In this document: positions 1 through 7,437 of the stretch, in pieces
Layout of the letters: every line of letters starts with the position of its first letter
How positions within the stretch are numbered: the first letter of the stretch is position 1
DNA from: Oricola sp.
Lineage (GTDB): Bacteria; Pseudomonadota; Alphaproteobacteria; Rhizobiales; Rhizobiaceae
Length of the DNA: 64,000 bases
Assembly: GCF_022763245.1 (NCBI RefSeq)
Contig: NZ_JALEGV010000041.1
Coordinates: 791,223 to 855,222 of the forward strand
Direction: 5' to 3'
Notes under the pieces: generated by a model
What the model saw: only the letters and a program-made list of their open reading frames with translations
Databases searched by the model: none
Told to the model about the DNA's origin: nothing
Translations under genes and position numbers: made by a program

Positions 1-747
1 CGCAAGGTCGCGCTGACCGACACCGGCGCCGCCTACCTGGCGTCGGCCAGACGGATCCTGGAGGATGTCGAAGAGGCCGAACGCATCGCGGCGGGCGAGT
101 TCCACGCGCCGCGCGGCGAACTGACGCTGACGGCGCCCGTGCTGTTCGGCCGGCTGCACATCCTGCCGGTCGTCACGCAATTCCTCGCCATCCAGCCGGA
201 CATCAACGTTCGCCTCGTCCTGTCGGACAGCAATCTCCATTTGCTCGACGAGCATGTGGACATGGCGGCGCGGATCGGCCGGCTGCCGGACAGCACGATG
301 ATCGCCACCACGATCGGCGCGATGCGAACCGTCGTCTGCGCAAGCCCGAAGCTGATCGAGCGATGCGGCACGCCGGAAAGGCCGGAGCGGCTGGCCGCGC
401 TGCCAGGCGTCAATTTCGAGTTCCTGTCGCCGGCTTCGAGCTGGTTCTTCCGGTCGCCCGACACCGGCGAGGCGATCGACGTGCCGATATCGCCGCGCCT
501 TGCCGTCTCGACCGCGGAAGCCGCCGTCGAGGCCGCCGTGCAGGGTGTCGGCGCGACGCGCGTGCTTCACTATCAATGCGCCGAGCGGGTGCGCGACGGC
601 GCGCTCAGGATCGTGCTGGAGGAATTCGAGGTGGATCCGCTTCCCGTCCACCTGATCCATGCGGCGCGCGGTGCGCTGCCGTCGAAGATGCGGGTCTTCC
701 TCGATTTCGCGGTTCCCATGCTGAGGGCGAGACTGAAATCGCTGTGA
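1..747 (+). CDS. LysR family transcriptional regulator, 5'-truncated by the window edge
   Basis: The frame is open from base 1 and encodes the last 248 residues of a LysR-type regulator. The visible part begins with the end of the HTH/linker region (VALTDTGAAYL, then a long helix ending RRILEDVEEAE). A complete substrate-binding-like effector domain follows, starting at GELTLTAPVLFGR. The DNA-binding helix-turn-helix lies outside the window. Such proteins usually control a divergent or nearby gene, which cannot be seen here. The downstream nucleotidyltransferase is on the same strand 78 bp away, so co-transcription is possible but not shown. The family call is firm; the target is unknown. Confidence 0.9.
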   Translation, partial: RKVALTDTGAAYLASARRILEDVEEAERIAAGEFHAPRGELTLTAPVLFGRLHILPVVTQFLAIQPDINVRLVLSDSNLHLLDEHVDMAARIGRLPDSTMIATTIGAMRTVVCASPKLIERCGTPERPERLAALPGVNFEFLSPASSWFFRSPDTGEAIDVPISPRLAVSTAEAAVEAAVQGVGATRVLHYQCAERVRDGALRIVLEEFEVDPLPVHLIHAARGALPSKMRVFLDFAVPMLRARLKSL

Positions 748-825
748 GACGGCTGCACCGGCCGCGCGGTCTCGTGGTAAGTTGCGGCTTTCACAGGCCA
801 TCGCGATGAGTGGGGCGTTCGATCC

Positions 826-1860
826 GTGACTGACACCGGCAGGGGACTGATCGCGCTGGAAATGCGCCTCTTGTGCGACCTCGCGGATCCGCAGGCGGCG
901 CCGGTGGGCATCGAGGCGTTCGACGGGGCCGATGTCGGCGTGCTTCTCGACGCGGCGCGCGATCACAATGTCGAGCCGGTCGTGCTGCGCAAACTGAAGG
1001 GGCTGCGCTTTCCCGAGGCCGAGGGGTTCGAGGACGCGCGGCGCGCGGCGTCACGCGACCGGATGTATCTCGCCGCCGTCGCGCTGGCGCTGAGCGACCA
1101 GGCCGCGCGGGTGATGGCGGCGTTCCGCAAGGCCGGCGTGCCGCACGCGCTGGTCAAGGGCCAGGCCTTCGCCCGCGACCTCTATGACGAGGCCTCGGAC
1201 CGGCCGTTCACCGATATCGACCTTATTCTGCCGGCAAGCGCCGCGGCGCGGGCGGGGGAGGTCATGGCCGAACTCGGCTATGTCCAGTTCAAGCGGGAGC
1301 GCTTCGACAAGTCCGAGCAGAACGAGGAGCAGAAATGGGGCCTGCAGGGCGACCGGCTGATGCTGGTCGAATTGCACGGAAACCTGGTGCATGTGCCCGC
1401 GCTGAGGCGCCGGATCTCCTTCGGCTACGCGGAGCATGCCGACGCCTGCGCCGGCGGTGACCGGCCGGTGGCCGGGCATTTCGTGACGGCGGTGATCCAC
1501 GCCGCCGCCGGCCACAAGTTTCACCAGTTGCGGCTGCTGGTCGACGTGATGCAGGCGATGCGACGGCTGACCGGCGACGATCTCGACCATCTGGCCGGCG
1601 TGGTCGCGCGGCTGCGGATCCAGCCGGAGGTCGCCATGTCGCTCCAGCTGGTCGACGCGCTGTTTCCGGCGGTCCGGGCGACGGGCCGCGCGGGCGACAT
1701 TCGCGAGAGGCTGCGGCTCAGGCCGGTCCCGCCGATCGTCGACGCGCGGTCGGTGCTCGACGCGCCGGGCGGAGCGTTCTGGCGCTCGAAGGTCAGGCGC
1801 CACGCCTTCCGGCTCTACCAGATGTCGCTGGCGCGCCGCAGAAGCCTGCCGCGGGCCTAG
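826..1860 (+). CDS. Nucleotidyltransferase family protein (PF14907-type)
   Basis: 344 residues from a GTG start. The segment HALVKGQAFARDL followed by RPFTDIDLIL (about residues 107-135) has the Lys-Gly and Asp-x-Asp pattern of the uncharacterised nucleotidyltransferase family NTP_transf_5, in which the two Asp bind metal. Relatives occur beside HPr-kinase-like and PqqD-like genes in peptide-modification clusters, including some lasso peptide clusters, where they are thought to add nucleotides or phosphate to a peptide. Its 3' end meets the convergent kinase-glycosyltransferase gene: the two stop codons share the palindrome CTAG. That close packing and the neighbours suggest a role in modifying the small proteins at 4272-5475. 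The substrate is inference. Confidence 0.75.
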   Translation: MTDTGRGLIALEMRLLCDLADPQAAPVGIEAFDGADVGVLLDAARDHNVEPVVLRKLKGLRFPEAEGFEDARRAASRDRMYLAAVALALSDQAARVMAAFRKAGVPHALVKGQAFARDLYDEASDRPFTDIDLILPASAAARAGEVMAELGYVQFKRERFDKSEQNEEQKWGLQGDRLMLVELHGNLVHVPALRRRISFGYAEHADACAGGDRPVAGHFVTAVIHAAAGHKFHQLRLLVDVMQAMRRLTGDDLDHLAGVVARLRIQPEVAMSLQLVDALFPAVRATGRAGDIRERLRLRPVPPIVDARSVLDAPGGAFWRSKVRRHAFRLYQMSLARRRSLPRA

Positions 1861-4157
1861 GCGCTTGCGGCAGTTGCCGCCTGGAGCCTGACCGCACCGG
1901 AGCGCGCGAAAAAGCGGTCGAGGCCGCCTTCGGCATCAAGCCATTGCGCCATCGCCTCGGGCGTCGCAGGAAGCGCCGCCAGCAGCCTGCCGAAATGCGG
2001 GCTGTTATGCGCGACGGCGGTGCCGCTGCCCCCAGGTGACAGCATGTCCCAGTCGTCGGCGTCGATGCGGCCGGCGAGGCGTTCGATCTCCTGCAGCGCA
2101 TCGCCGTCGAAGACCGTGTCGTCTTCGAGGACGAGGACGTTCTTCAGGCCGCGCCGCTGCGCGTCGAGGATCGCGGCGCGGTGGGAGAGCGCGCGGCCGG
2201 TCTGGGTGTCGTCCGGCGTCGGGATCGCCGACAGCCGGCTGACGAGCTGGCCGATCCCCAGCGCCGCGAAACGCTCTTCCATGGTCTTCAGCCGGTCCGG
2301 CCTGGTGTCGAGATTGATCAGGCGGATCGCGTCGAAGCGGTTGAACGGGTTCGCCAGTTCGGCGTGCACCTCGGCGAGGATCTTCGCCGCCGGTTCCGCG
2401 CCGAGCAATTCCTCGAAATGCGCCGCGATCGGCGCCTCGTCGAGGCCGAGCTCGCGAAAGCCGATGACGTAGTTGCGCACGCGGTCTTCCCAGCTCACCT
2501 GGTAGGGCACGCCCATCGGCCGCGCGAAGCGGTGCAGCCAGCGCAGGAAGGGCAGGCACAGCGTGCGGCCGCCGCGCTGGCGGAACTTCTCGTGGATGTA
2601 GCCTTCTTCGCCGCCGAAACCGCGGAATTTCAGGTTGAAGCCGGGCCAGGCGTCGCGCCGGCAGGCAAACAGTCCCATGCCCTGCATCGGGATGTCGAAG
2701 GGCTCGGCGTCCGGATCGTCGGCCCGCGTGTCGGTGCCCCAGACGCCGTACATCCCGCCCTTCCAGACGGGCTCGAAATGGGTCGAGCGCTGGTCGAGCT
2801 GGTCATAGACTAGCGGCCCTTGCAGGAGGTCCGGCGTCTCCGGGTTGTCCTCGAAATAGCGCATCAGGCGCGGAAGGGCGCCTGGCGCGAGCAGGACGTG
2901 GCTGTCGAGGCACAGCACGAATTCGCCGCGCGCCTCGGTAAACAGCATGTCCTTGGCGATCGCCGTGCCGCGATTTCCGAAGAAGGGCACGTAGCGATAG
3001 GTCGGGCAGGCGTTCTCCAGCGCCTTCAGCGCCTCGGCGCAGCGGCCGGTCGGGTTGTTGTCGATGACGACGAACTCGATCTCGCCGGCCAGGTCCGGAT
3101 TGTTGAGCCGCAGCGACTGCAGGGTGAAATAGGCGCCGTCGAAATCGTCATAGGTCGCCATGCCGACGGTGAGCTTGAAATCTCCGCGCGACGGCGTCGG
3201 CGCCTTGATGTCGACGGGCTGCGCCGCTGCCGCCGGCGCCGGTGAGGCCGGCGTGTGGCCGGGCGGCATGTCGGCCGTCCCGCCGCCGAAGGCGTCGTGG
3301 ATCCGGTGCCAGGCCGTGGCGGACAGCCTGGAGGCGAGCACGTCGTCGACGACCTCGTCCAGGAAACCGTCGAGCTGGTCGAAAGTGGCGTAGGTGAGCC
3401 GGAAGGCGGGCAGGCTGCCGGCATAGCGCGCGAGCGTCGACAGGCCGCCATCGGCGAAATTGGCCGCGTTGAGATTGTTCTCCAGGAGCCCCCGGGCGGA
3501 CCGGCCGCTGGTGAGCGGCTGGATGCGGAATTCGGCGTCCGGCATCCAGTTGGGAAACAGGATCATCCCGGCCGCGACCGGCGCCGCCTCTGGCGCCGGA
3601 ATGGGCGCGAAGACCACCTTGTCGCCGCAGGTCAGGCGCTCGCTGTCGGGCGCGATGACGCCATGCGCCTCGAGCGCCGCCACCGCGTCGGTCCGAAGGG
3701 TCAGGGGGCGCCGGAAGGGCACGACGTCGAGCGACGCCTCGCCGGGCAGGATCACCAGCTCGTCGGTCAGGTGGCGGAAACCGTTGCGGGCCATCCAGGC
3801 GGTCAGCGTCGATTTGCCCGCGCCGGACACGCCGGCGACGAGGATCGCCTTGTCGCCGCGCGCCAGCGCCGCCGCGTGGATCGCCACGCCGGACGCCTGG
3901 TCCGTGACGAGGGCGCGGATGACCGCATCCATCAGGAAGTCGGCGAGGTCGGCGGATTTCAGCTTTTCGACCGGCGGGGCGACCGGCGAGACCAGCCGGA
4001 ATTCGTCCTCGCCGGTCTGGGTGACCGTGATGGCGCGGCGGGGCCGCTCGGCGGGCGCGACGAGGCCCGCAAACAGGAAGGTGACGATCTGATCGATCGC
4101 CGGCGGATAGGTAAGGGACGCCGTCTGGCCGGCATATTCAAGGATCAGGCTGGGCAT
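1857..4157 (-). CDS. Three-domain fusion: HPr-kinase-like + GT2-like + GT25-like glycosyltransferase
   Basis: 766 residues from ATG 4157, where the family-like N-terminus MPSLILEYAG begins; an in-frame ATG at 4199 adds 14 residues with no better RBS. Residues about 1-300 resemble HPr kinase-like proteins, with a P-loop GVSGAGKST near 109 preceded by AIHAAAL. Residues about 326-600 form a GT-A glycosyltransferase: KLTVGMATYDDF, VVIDNNPTG, LCLDSHV as the metal-site equivalent, and FRGFGGEEGYIHEKF near 512, which recalls the acceptor-side motif of polypeptide GalNAc-transferases. Residues from about 607 resemble GT25/LPS glycosyltransferases (INLDTRPDRL, then VLVLEDDTVF). It lies 115 bp downstream of three tandem Thr-rich secreted small proteins, the obvious candidate substrates. 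Domain calls are good; the substrate is inference. Confidence 0.8.
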   Translation of the reverse strand: MPSLILEYAGQTASLTYPPAIDQIVTFLFAGLVAPAERPRRAITVTQTGEDEFRLVSPVAPPVEKLKSADLADFLMDAVIRALVTDQASGVAIHAAALARGDKAILVAGVSGAGKSTLTAWMARNGFRHLTDELVILPGEASLDVVPFRRPLTLRTDAVAALEAHGVIAPDSERLTCGDKVVFAPIPAPEAAPVAAGMILFPNWMPDAEFRIQPLTSGRSARGLLENNLNAANFADGGLSTLARYAGSLPAFRLTYATFDQLDGFLDEVVDDVLASRLSATAWHRIHDAFGGGTADMPPGHTPASPAPAAAAQPVDIKAPTPSRGDFKLTVGMATYDDFDGAYFTLQSLRLNNPDLAGEIEFVVIDNNPTGRCAEALKALENACPTYRYVPFFGNRGTAIAKDMLFTEARGEFVLCLDSHVLLAPGALPRLMRYFEDNPETPDLLQGPLVYDQLDQRSTHFEPVWKGGMYGVWGTDTRADDPDAEPFDIPMQGMGLFACRRDAWPGFNLKFRGFGGEEGYIHEKFRQRGGRTLCLPFLRWLHRFARPMGVPYQVSWEDRVRNYVIGFRELGLDEAPIAAHFEELLGAEPAAKILAEVHAELANPFNRFDAIRLINLDTRPDRLKTMEERFAALGIGQLVSRLSAIPTPDDTQTGRALSHRAAILDAQRRGLKNVLVLEDDTVFDGDALQEIERLAGRIDADDWDMLSPGGSGTAVAHNSPHFGRLLAALPATPEAMAQWLDAEGGLDRFFARSGAVRLQAATAASA

Positions 4158-4271
4158 CGGGCGTCTGGTCGTTGGGGGGCAAGCCGACTCTGGCGCCATG
4201 CCGAGCCCATGCTTGCCGAAAGGCGCATCGGCGTGGCTTTCGTCCGTGCCGGAGATTCTGCGTCGGGCCGA

Positions 4272-4613
4272 TCAGGCCGGACCGCTCGGTGCCAGGGTGG
4301 TCGTCGTCGTTGTCGTGGTCGTGGTCGGCTGCGCTGTCGTCGTAGTCGTGGTGGTGGTCGTCGTCGTAGTGGTCGTTGTCGTCGTGGTGGGCTCGGACGT
4401 CGTCGTGGTGGTCGGCGTGGACGTCGTGCCGGTGGTGGTGGGCGAGGACGTGGTCGCCGGTGCGGAGGACGCGGCATGCGCCGGGGTGACGACCAGTTCG
4501 ACCACGGGCTTCGTCCATTTTCCGGGAAGCATGATCCCGGTCGCGACGCCGCCGATGACGACGGTCTTCATCATTCGCCGGCGTGTGGTCTTGTTCTGAT
4601 CGTTACTCGACAT
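4272..4613 (-). CDS. Small Tat-signal-like protein 1 with a long poly-Thr tail
   Basis: 113 residues from ATG. TTRRRMMK near the N-terminus fits the twin-arginine consensus S/T-RR-x-hydrophobic-hydrophobic-K. A short hydrophobic stretch (VVIGGVATGIMLP) follows, then the conserved core WTKPVVELVVTPAHA with a possible AHA cleavage site, then a low-complexity tail with runs of 18 and 10 Thr broken by Pro, Ala and Gln. The Thr run uses all four Thr codons, so it is not simple triplet slippage. It has two paralogues immediately upstream with nearly the same leader and core. Likely a secreted or processed precursor modified by the downstream kinase-glycosyltransferase; the family has no function I recognise. 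Confidence 0.8.
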   Translation of the reverse strand: MSSNDQNKTTRRRMMKTVVIGGVATGIMLPGKWTKPVVELVVTPAHAASSAPATTSSPTTTGTTSTPTTTTTSEPTTTTTTTTTTTTTTTTTTAQPTTTTTTTTTTLAPSGPA

Positions 4614-4682
4614 GAAAAGTCCCCCGACTTGAACAGTGCCTGTGCAGGCTGTCTTTTAGCATTATTTGCTTTTTCGCACCAG
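4614..4682 (-). promoter_or_regulatory. Promoter/leader of small Tat-like protein 1
   Basis: On the minus strand, CTGG (4682-4679) is followed after 17 bp by TGCTA (4661-4657), and the start codon lies 44 bp further on. The leader contains TTCAAG and then GGGGGA just before the ATG. The same elements with the same 17-bp spacing precede both paralogues. This fits a -35/-10 pair plus a shared translation-initiation element. The sigma factor is not known. Confidence 0.55.
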
Positions 4683-4809
4683 CAGTTCACACCGGTGTGG
4701 GGCGATATTCTGCCCTAGCGGAAGCATAGAGCTGCCCGGCTTGCGGGTTTGCCGCCACAGTGCCCGGACGGCGGTGCGATCCGTGTGACGCCCCGTGACG
4801 CGAGCCGGC

Positions 4810-5037
4810 TCAGGTCGGCGTCGTCGGAACGGATGTCGTCGTGGTGGTCGTGCCGGTGGTTGTGGGCGAGGATGTCGTCGCCGGCGCGGAGGACGCGGCA
4901 TGCGCCGGGGTGACGACCAGATCGACCACTGGCTTCGTCCATCTTCCGGGAAGCATGATCACGGTCGCGACTCCGCCGATGACGACGGTCTTCATCATCC
5001 GCCGGCGTGTGGTGGTGTGCTGATCCTTGTCCGACAC
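4810..5037 (-). CDS. Small Tat-signal-like protein 2 with a short Thr-rich tail
   Basis: 75 residues from a GTG start (GTG TCG GAC). Paralogue of the 4272-4613 product: TTRRRMMKTVVIGGVAT leader, WTKPVVDLVVTPAHA core, then ASSAPATTSS and a shorter Thr tract. The GTG is preferred because the upstream block TTCAA/GGGGGG aligns exactly with its sisters. The leader and core match almost residue for residue, while the tail length differs strongly (about 25 residues against 65). This is what is expected if the leader is recognised by common machinery and the tail is the variable product. Function unknown. Confidence 0.8.
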   Translation of the reverse strand: MSDKDQHTTTRRRMMKTVVIGGVATVIMLPGRWTKPVVDLVVTPAHAASSAPATTSSPTTTGTTTTTTSVPTTPT

Positions 5038-5106
5038 AGTGAACCCCCCGGGTTGAACCGCCTCTCTGGTCGCTGTCTCCTAGCATTTTTCGCCCGTCCG
5101 CGCCAG
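5038..5106 (-). promoter_or_regulatory. Promoter/leader of small Tat-like protein 2
   Basis: On the minus strand, CTGG (5106-5103), a 17-bp spacer, then TGCTA (5085-5081), 44 bp before the GTG start, exactly the layout of paralogue 1. GGTTCAAC and a G6 run precede the start. Conservation of spacing across three copies supports a real promoter for each gene. Confidence 0.55.
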
Positions 5107-5220
5107 TCGCGGCGGAAAATCCTGACGCAGCGTAATCGATCGCGCCGCCGTTCCGCTGCCATGCTCGCAAACTGCCGCCCGCCCGTCCGTCGCCGGACAG
5201 GCGCCGCACCTCACGCCGAC

Positions 5221-5475
5221 CTATCCCGGGATGACCGTCGTCGTGGGAATCGGCGGCAGCGGCGGGGTGGGCGACGGCGAAGGCGTTGGCGTCGGAGTGG
5301 GCGCGGAGGTGGTCGTTGGCGGCGCGGAAGACGCGGCGTGCGCCGGAGTGACCACCAGATCGACCAGAGGCTTCGTCCACTTGCCCGGAAGCATGACCGT
5401 CGTGGCGACGCCGCCGATGACGATCGTCTTCATCATCTGCCGCCGCGTAATGCTGTGCTGCGTGTTGTCCGACAC
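5221..5475 (-). CDS. Small Tat-signal-like protein 3 with a Thr/Pro-rich tail
   Basis: 84 residues from GTG 5475. An ATG at 5520 would add 15 residues, but the GTG TCG GAC start and its upstream GGTTCAA/GGGGGA block align with the other two paralogues, so the GTG is chosen. ITRRQMMKTIVIGGVAT matches the twin-arginine pattern, and WTKPLVDLVVTPAHA is the conserved core. The tail differs: it alternates Thr-Pro and Ser-Pro and ends in PLPPIPTTTVIPG. First gene of the tandem set, so any operon would start here. Function unknown; probably a secreted substrate of the neighbouring modification enzymes. Confidence 0.8.
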   Translation of the reverse strand: MSDNTQHSITRRQMMKTIVIGGVATTVMLPGKWTKPLVDLVVTPAHAASSAPPTTTSAPTPTPTPSPSPTPPLPPIPTTTVIPG

Positions 5476-5533
5476 GGAAAATCCCCCAATTTGAACCATC
5501 CCGCTGCTAGCATCGTTCAAGGGTGCAGGCCAG
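5476..5533 (-). promoter_or_regulatory. Promoter/leader of small Tat-like protein 3
   Basis: On the minus strand, CTGG (5533-5530), 17 bp, TGCTA (5512-5508), then GGTTCAAATT and GGGGGA before the GTG at 5475. The distance from TGCTA to the start codon is 33 bp, shorter than in the two paralogues, but the internal spacing is identical. Confidence 0.5.
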
Positions 5534-5690
5534 CGTTTTCAGCAACCGCAGGTCGAAATGCTGGAACCGCGACGTCAAACGCTGTAGTGAGGGGACCGGA
5601 TTCGGCGCCGCGCGCGCCGAGGGGGTCGGGATGGCCGTCAATGCGGGCCGCGTGTCGCGCGCCATCCCCTGTCAGACGGTTGCTTGGCTC

Positions 5691-5978
5691 ATGATGAACA
5701 GGTCGCGGACGCTTCGGCAAAACAGCGCGTATTTCTCCGTCGAGGTGGATGGCGAGCGGCTGCTCTATCGGCCGGGCTCGCAGAACGCGATGCATCTCGA
5801 CACGATCGCCGCGCTGATCTGGCAGATGTGCGACGGCACCCGCACCGCCGACGACATCGCCGCCGAATTGTCGTCCTTCTATCCGGACGACGCCGGCACG
5901 GTGCAGGGCGAGGTTCTGGCGGCGATCGAGAACCTGTTCGACGGTGACGCGCTCGTCCACGAGGCGGTCGGCGGCTGA
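5691..5978 (+). CDS. PqqD-like peptide-binding protein
   Basis: 95 residues from ATG 5691; an in-frame ATG at 5631 has a more G-rich upstream stretch and would add 20 residues. The sequence shows the PqqD fold pattern: a beta-rich start (YFSVEVDGERLLYRPG), then ALIWQMCDGTRTADDIAAEL and an Asp-rich helix. PqqD domains (RiPP recognition elements) bind the leader of a precursor peptide and deliver it to a modifying enzyme. It is divergent from the three small Tat-like genes, 216 bp from the nearest, which makes them candidate ligands. No radical-SAM or cyclase partner lies nearby. Confidence 0.78.
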   Translation: MMNRSRTLRQNSAYFSVEVDGERLLYRPGSQNAMHLDTIAALIWQMCDGTRTADDIAAELSSFYPDDAGTVQGEVLAAIENLFDGDALVHEAVGG

Positions 5979-6009
5979 ACGCCGGTCTCCGGCCTGCCGC
6001 TCGGCGGCC

Positions 6010-7224
6010 TCAGAAGAGGCCGCGATAGCCGACGAGGGCGGCGGCGATCTCCTGGCTGAGCCGTGCCGCCGGCGCGTCATCCGGAGCGAGCGCGAGGCAG
6101 CGCTCGATCGCCCTCTGCGCGCCCTTGGCCATGCCGGCCTCCAGCAATGCCTTCGCCTCGCGGAAATGCGGCCGCGGCGACTGCGGCGCGCGCCGGGCGG
6201 CCAGATGATATTGCTCGATCGCCTCGCCGGTGCGCCCGGTCATGGCCAGCGCGTCGCCCTTGCGCAGATAGCCGATCAGCCTGTCGGGCCGCTTCTGCAC
6301 ATAGATGTCGAAATCGCGGATGGCGGTGTTGAATTTCTCCAGCGCCATGTGGATGTCGCCGCGCAGCGCATAGGCGCCTGACACGGCGGGGTCGCGGGCG
6401 ATGGCGGCCTCGACGTCCGCCAGGGCGGCCTCGGCCTCGTCGAGCGACAGTTTCGCCTCCGCGCGCCACAGATAGAGCGAGGCGACGGTCCGGCCCAGCG
6501 CCTCGGCCCGGTCGAGCGCCGCGACGGCGCGTTCCGGCCGTTCGGCGCGCACCAGCGCCTCGCCCAGCACCGCCAGGTAGCCGGCATTGTCGGGTTCGCT
6601 GCGCACCGCCTGCTCCAGGTCGACGGCGGCGTCGTCGGGCTGGCCGCATTCCAGCCGGCAGATGCCGCGCCGGAAATGGACGGAAGCCGACCGGTCGCCG
6701 GCCTCGATCGCCCTGGTGAAGCTGAGGAGGGCGGCGGTGTATCGGCGCGCGCGCATCTGCGCGACACCGGCGAAGAAGCGCGCGTCGGCGGCCGGGGCGC
6801 CGTGCAGGCGTGCCTTGTCGAAATCCTCCTCGGCGGCGTCGAATGCGTCGCGGCGCAGGTGGCAATGGCCGCGCATTTCGAGCGCGCGCCAGTTGCGCGG
6901 CTGCAGGGCGATGACGCCGTCGAGCGCCTGAAGGGCCGCGAAATGGTCGCCCGCCTCGAACGCCGCCTTCGCCTTGCGCAAGCCCTGCCGGGCGCGGCTC
7001 TCGTCGAGGGCGACCGACGATGCCGCCGCCCGGTCGCGGGCGATCTCGATCGCCAGGTCGTGCATCCCCAGATGCGCCGCGCCCCACGCCGTGTCGCCGC
7101 GCCGGATGGCGGCCCCGGCCGCCGCCGCTTCGCGCTGATAGGCCTTCTGCGCCTGCTTGCGGTCCCAGTCCTGGTTGTCCCAGCGGATATGGTCGTTGCG
7201 CGCGCGCAGCTGATAATCGTCCAT
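6010..7224 (-). CDS. Tetratricopeptide repeat protein
   Basis: 404 residues made almost entirely of helical TPR units, roughly 34 residues each, from about residue 85 to the end (for example FAALQALDGVIALQPRNWRAL, then DIYVQKRPDRLIGYLRKGDAL). No signal peptide or membrane segment is visible, so it is probably cytoplasmic. TPR proteins act as scaffolds. It converges on the PqqD-like gene, ending 31 bp from it, and may belong to the small-protein modification cluster, but this rests only on position. Confidence 0.8.
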   Translation of the reverse strand: MDDYQLRARNDHIRWDNQDWDRKQAQKAYQREAAAAGAAIRRGDTAWGAAHLGMHDLAIEIARDRAAASSVALDESRARQGLRKAKAAFEAGDHFAALQALDGVIALQPRNWRALEMRGHCHLRRDAFDAAEEDFDKARLHGAPAADARFFAGVAQMRARRYTAALLSFTRAIEAGDRSASVHFRRGICRLECGQPDDAAVDLEQAVRSEPDNAGYLAVLGEALVRAERPERAVAALDRAEALGRTVASLYLWRAEAKLSLDEAEAALADVEAAIARDPAVSGAYALRGDIHMALEKFNTAIRDFDIYVQKRPDRLIGYLRKGDALAMTGRTGEAIEQYHLAARRAPQSPRPHFREAKALLEAGMAKGAQRAIERCLALAPDDAPAARLSQEIAAALVGYRGLF

Positions 7225-7437
7225 GGCCCTCGCCCCTGTTTCGCTTTGCCCCGACCCTATCGGCGCGCGGAAAGGCGGGGTGTGCGATATCGCTCATGGG
7301 GGTTGGGGCGGCTCGCGGGGCGAATGGTCGCCCCGCACCGCTATCTTGCCCGCCGTGCCTTCTCTGTGTCGTCAAACGGGTCTATAGCGTGCGGCGAAAT
7401 CCGTGAATGTGTACATCTGGCATGAGGAGTTGAGGGC

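Noticed and set aside
4198-4599. Plus-strand ORF with a poly-Val run
   Set aside because: It is the complement of the Thr-rich tail; the minus strand has a leader conserved in two paralogues and a repeated promoter.
4272-5978. Lasso peptide cluster
   Set aside because: HPr-kinase-like, nucleotidyltransferase and PqqD-like genes recall lasso clusters, but no asparagine-synthetase-like cyclase or transglutaminase-like protease is present, and the small proteins lack a lasso core (Gly/Ala then Asp/Glu at 7-9).
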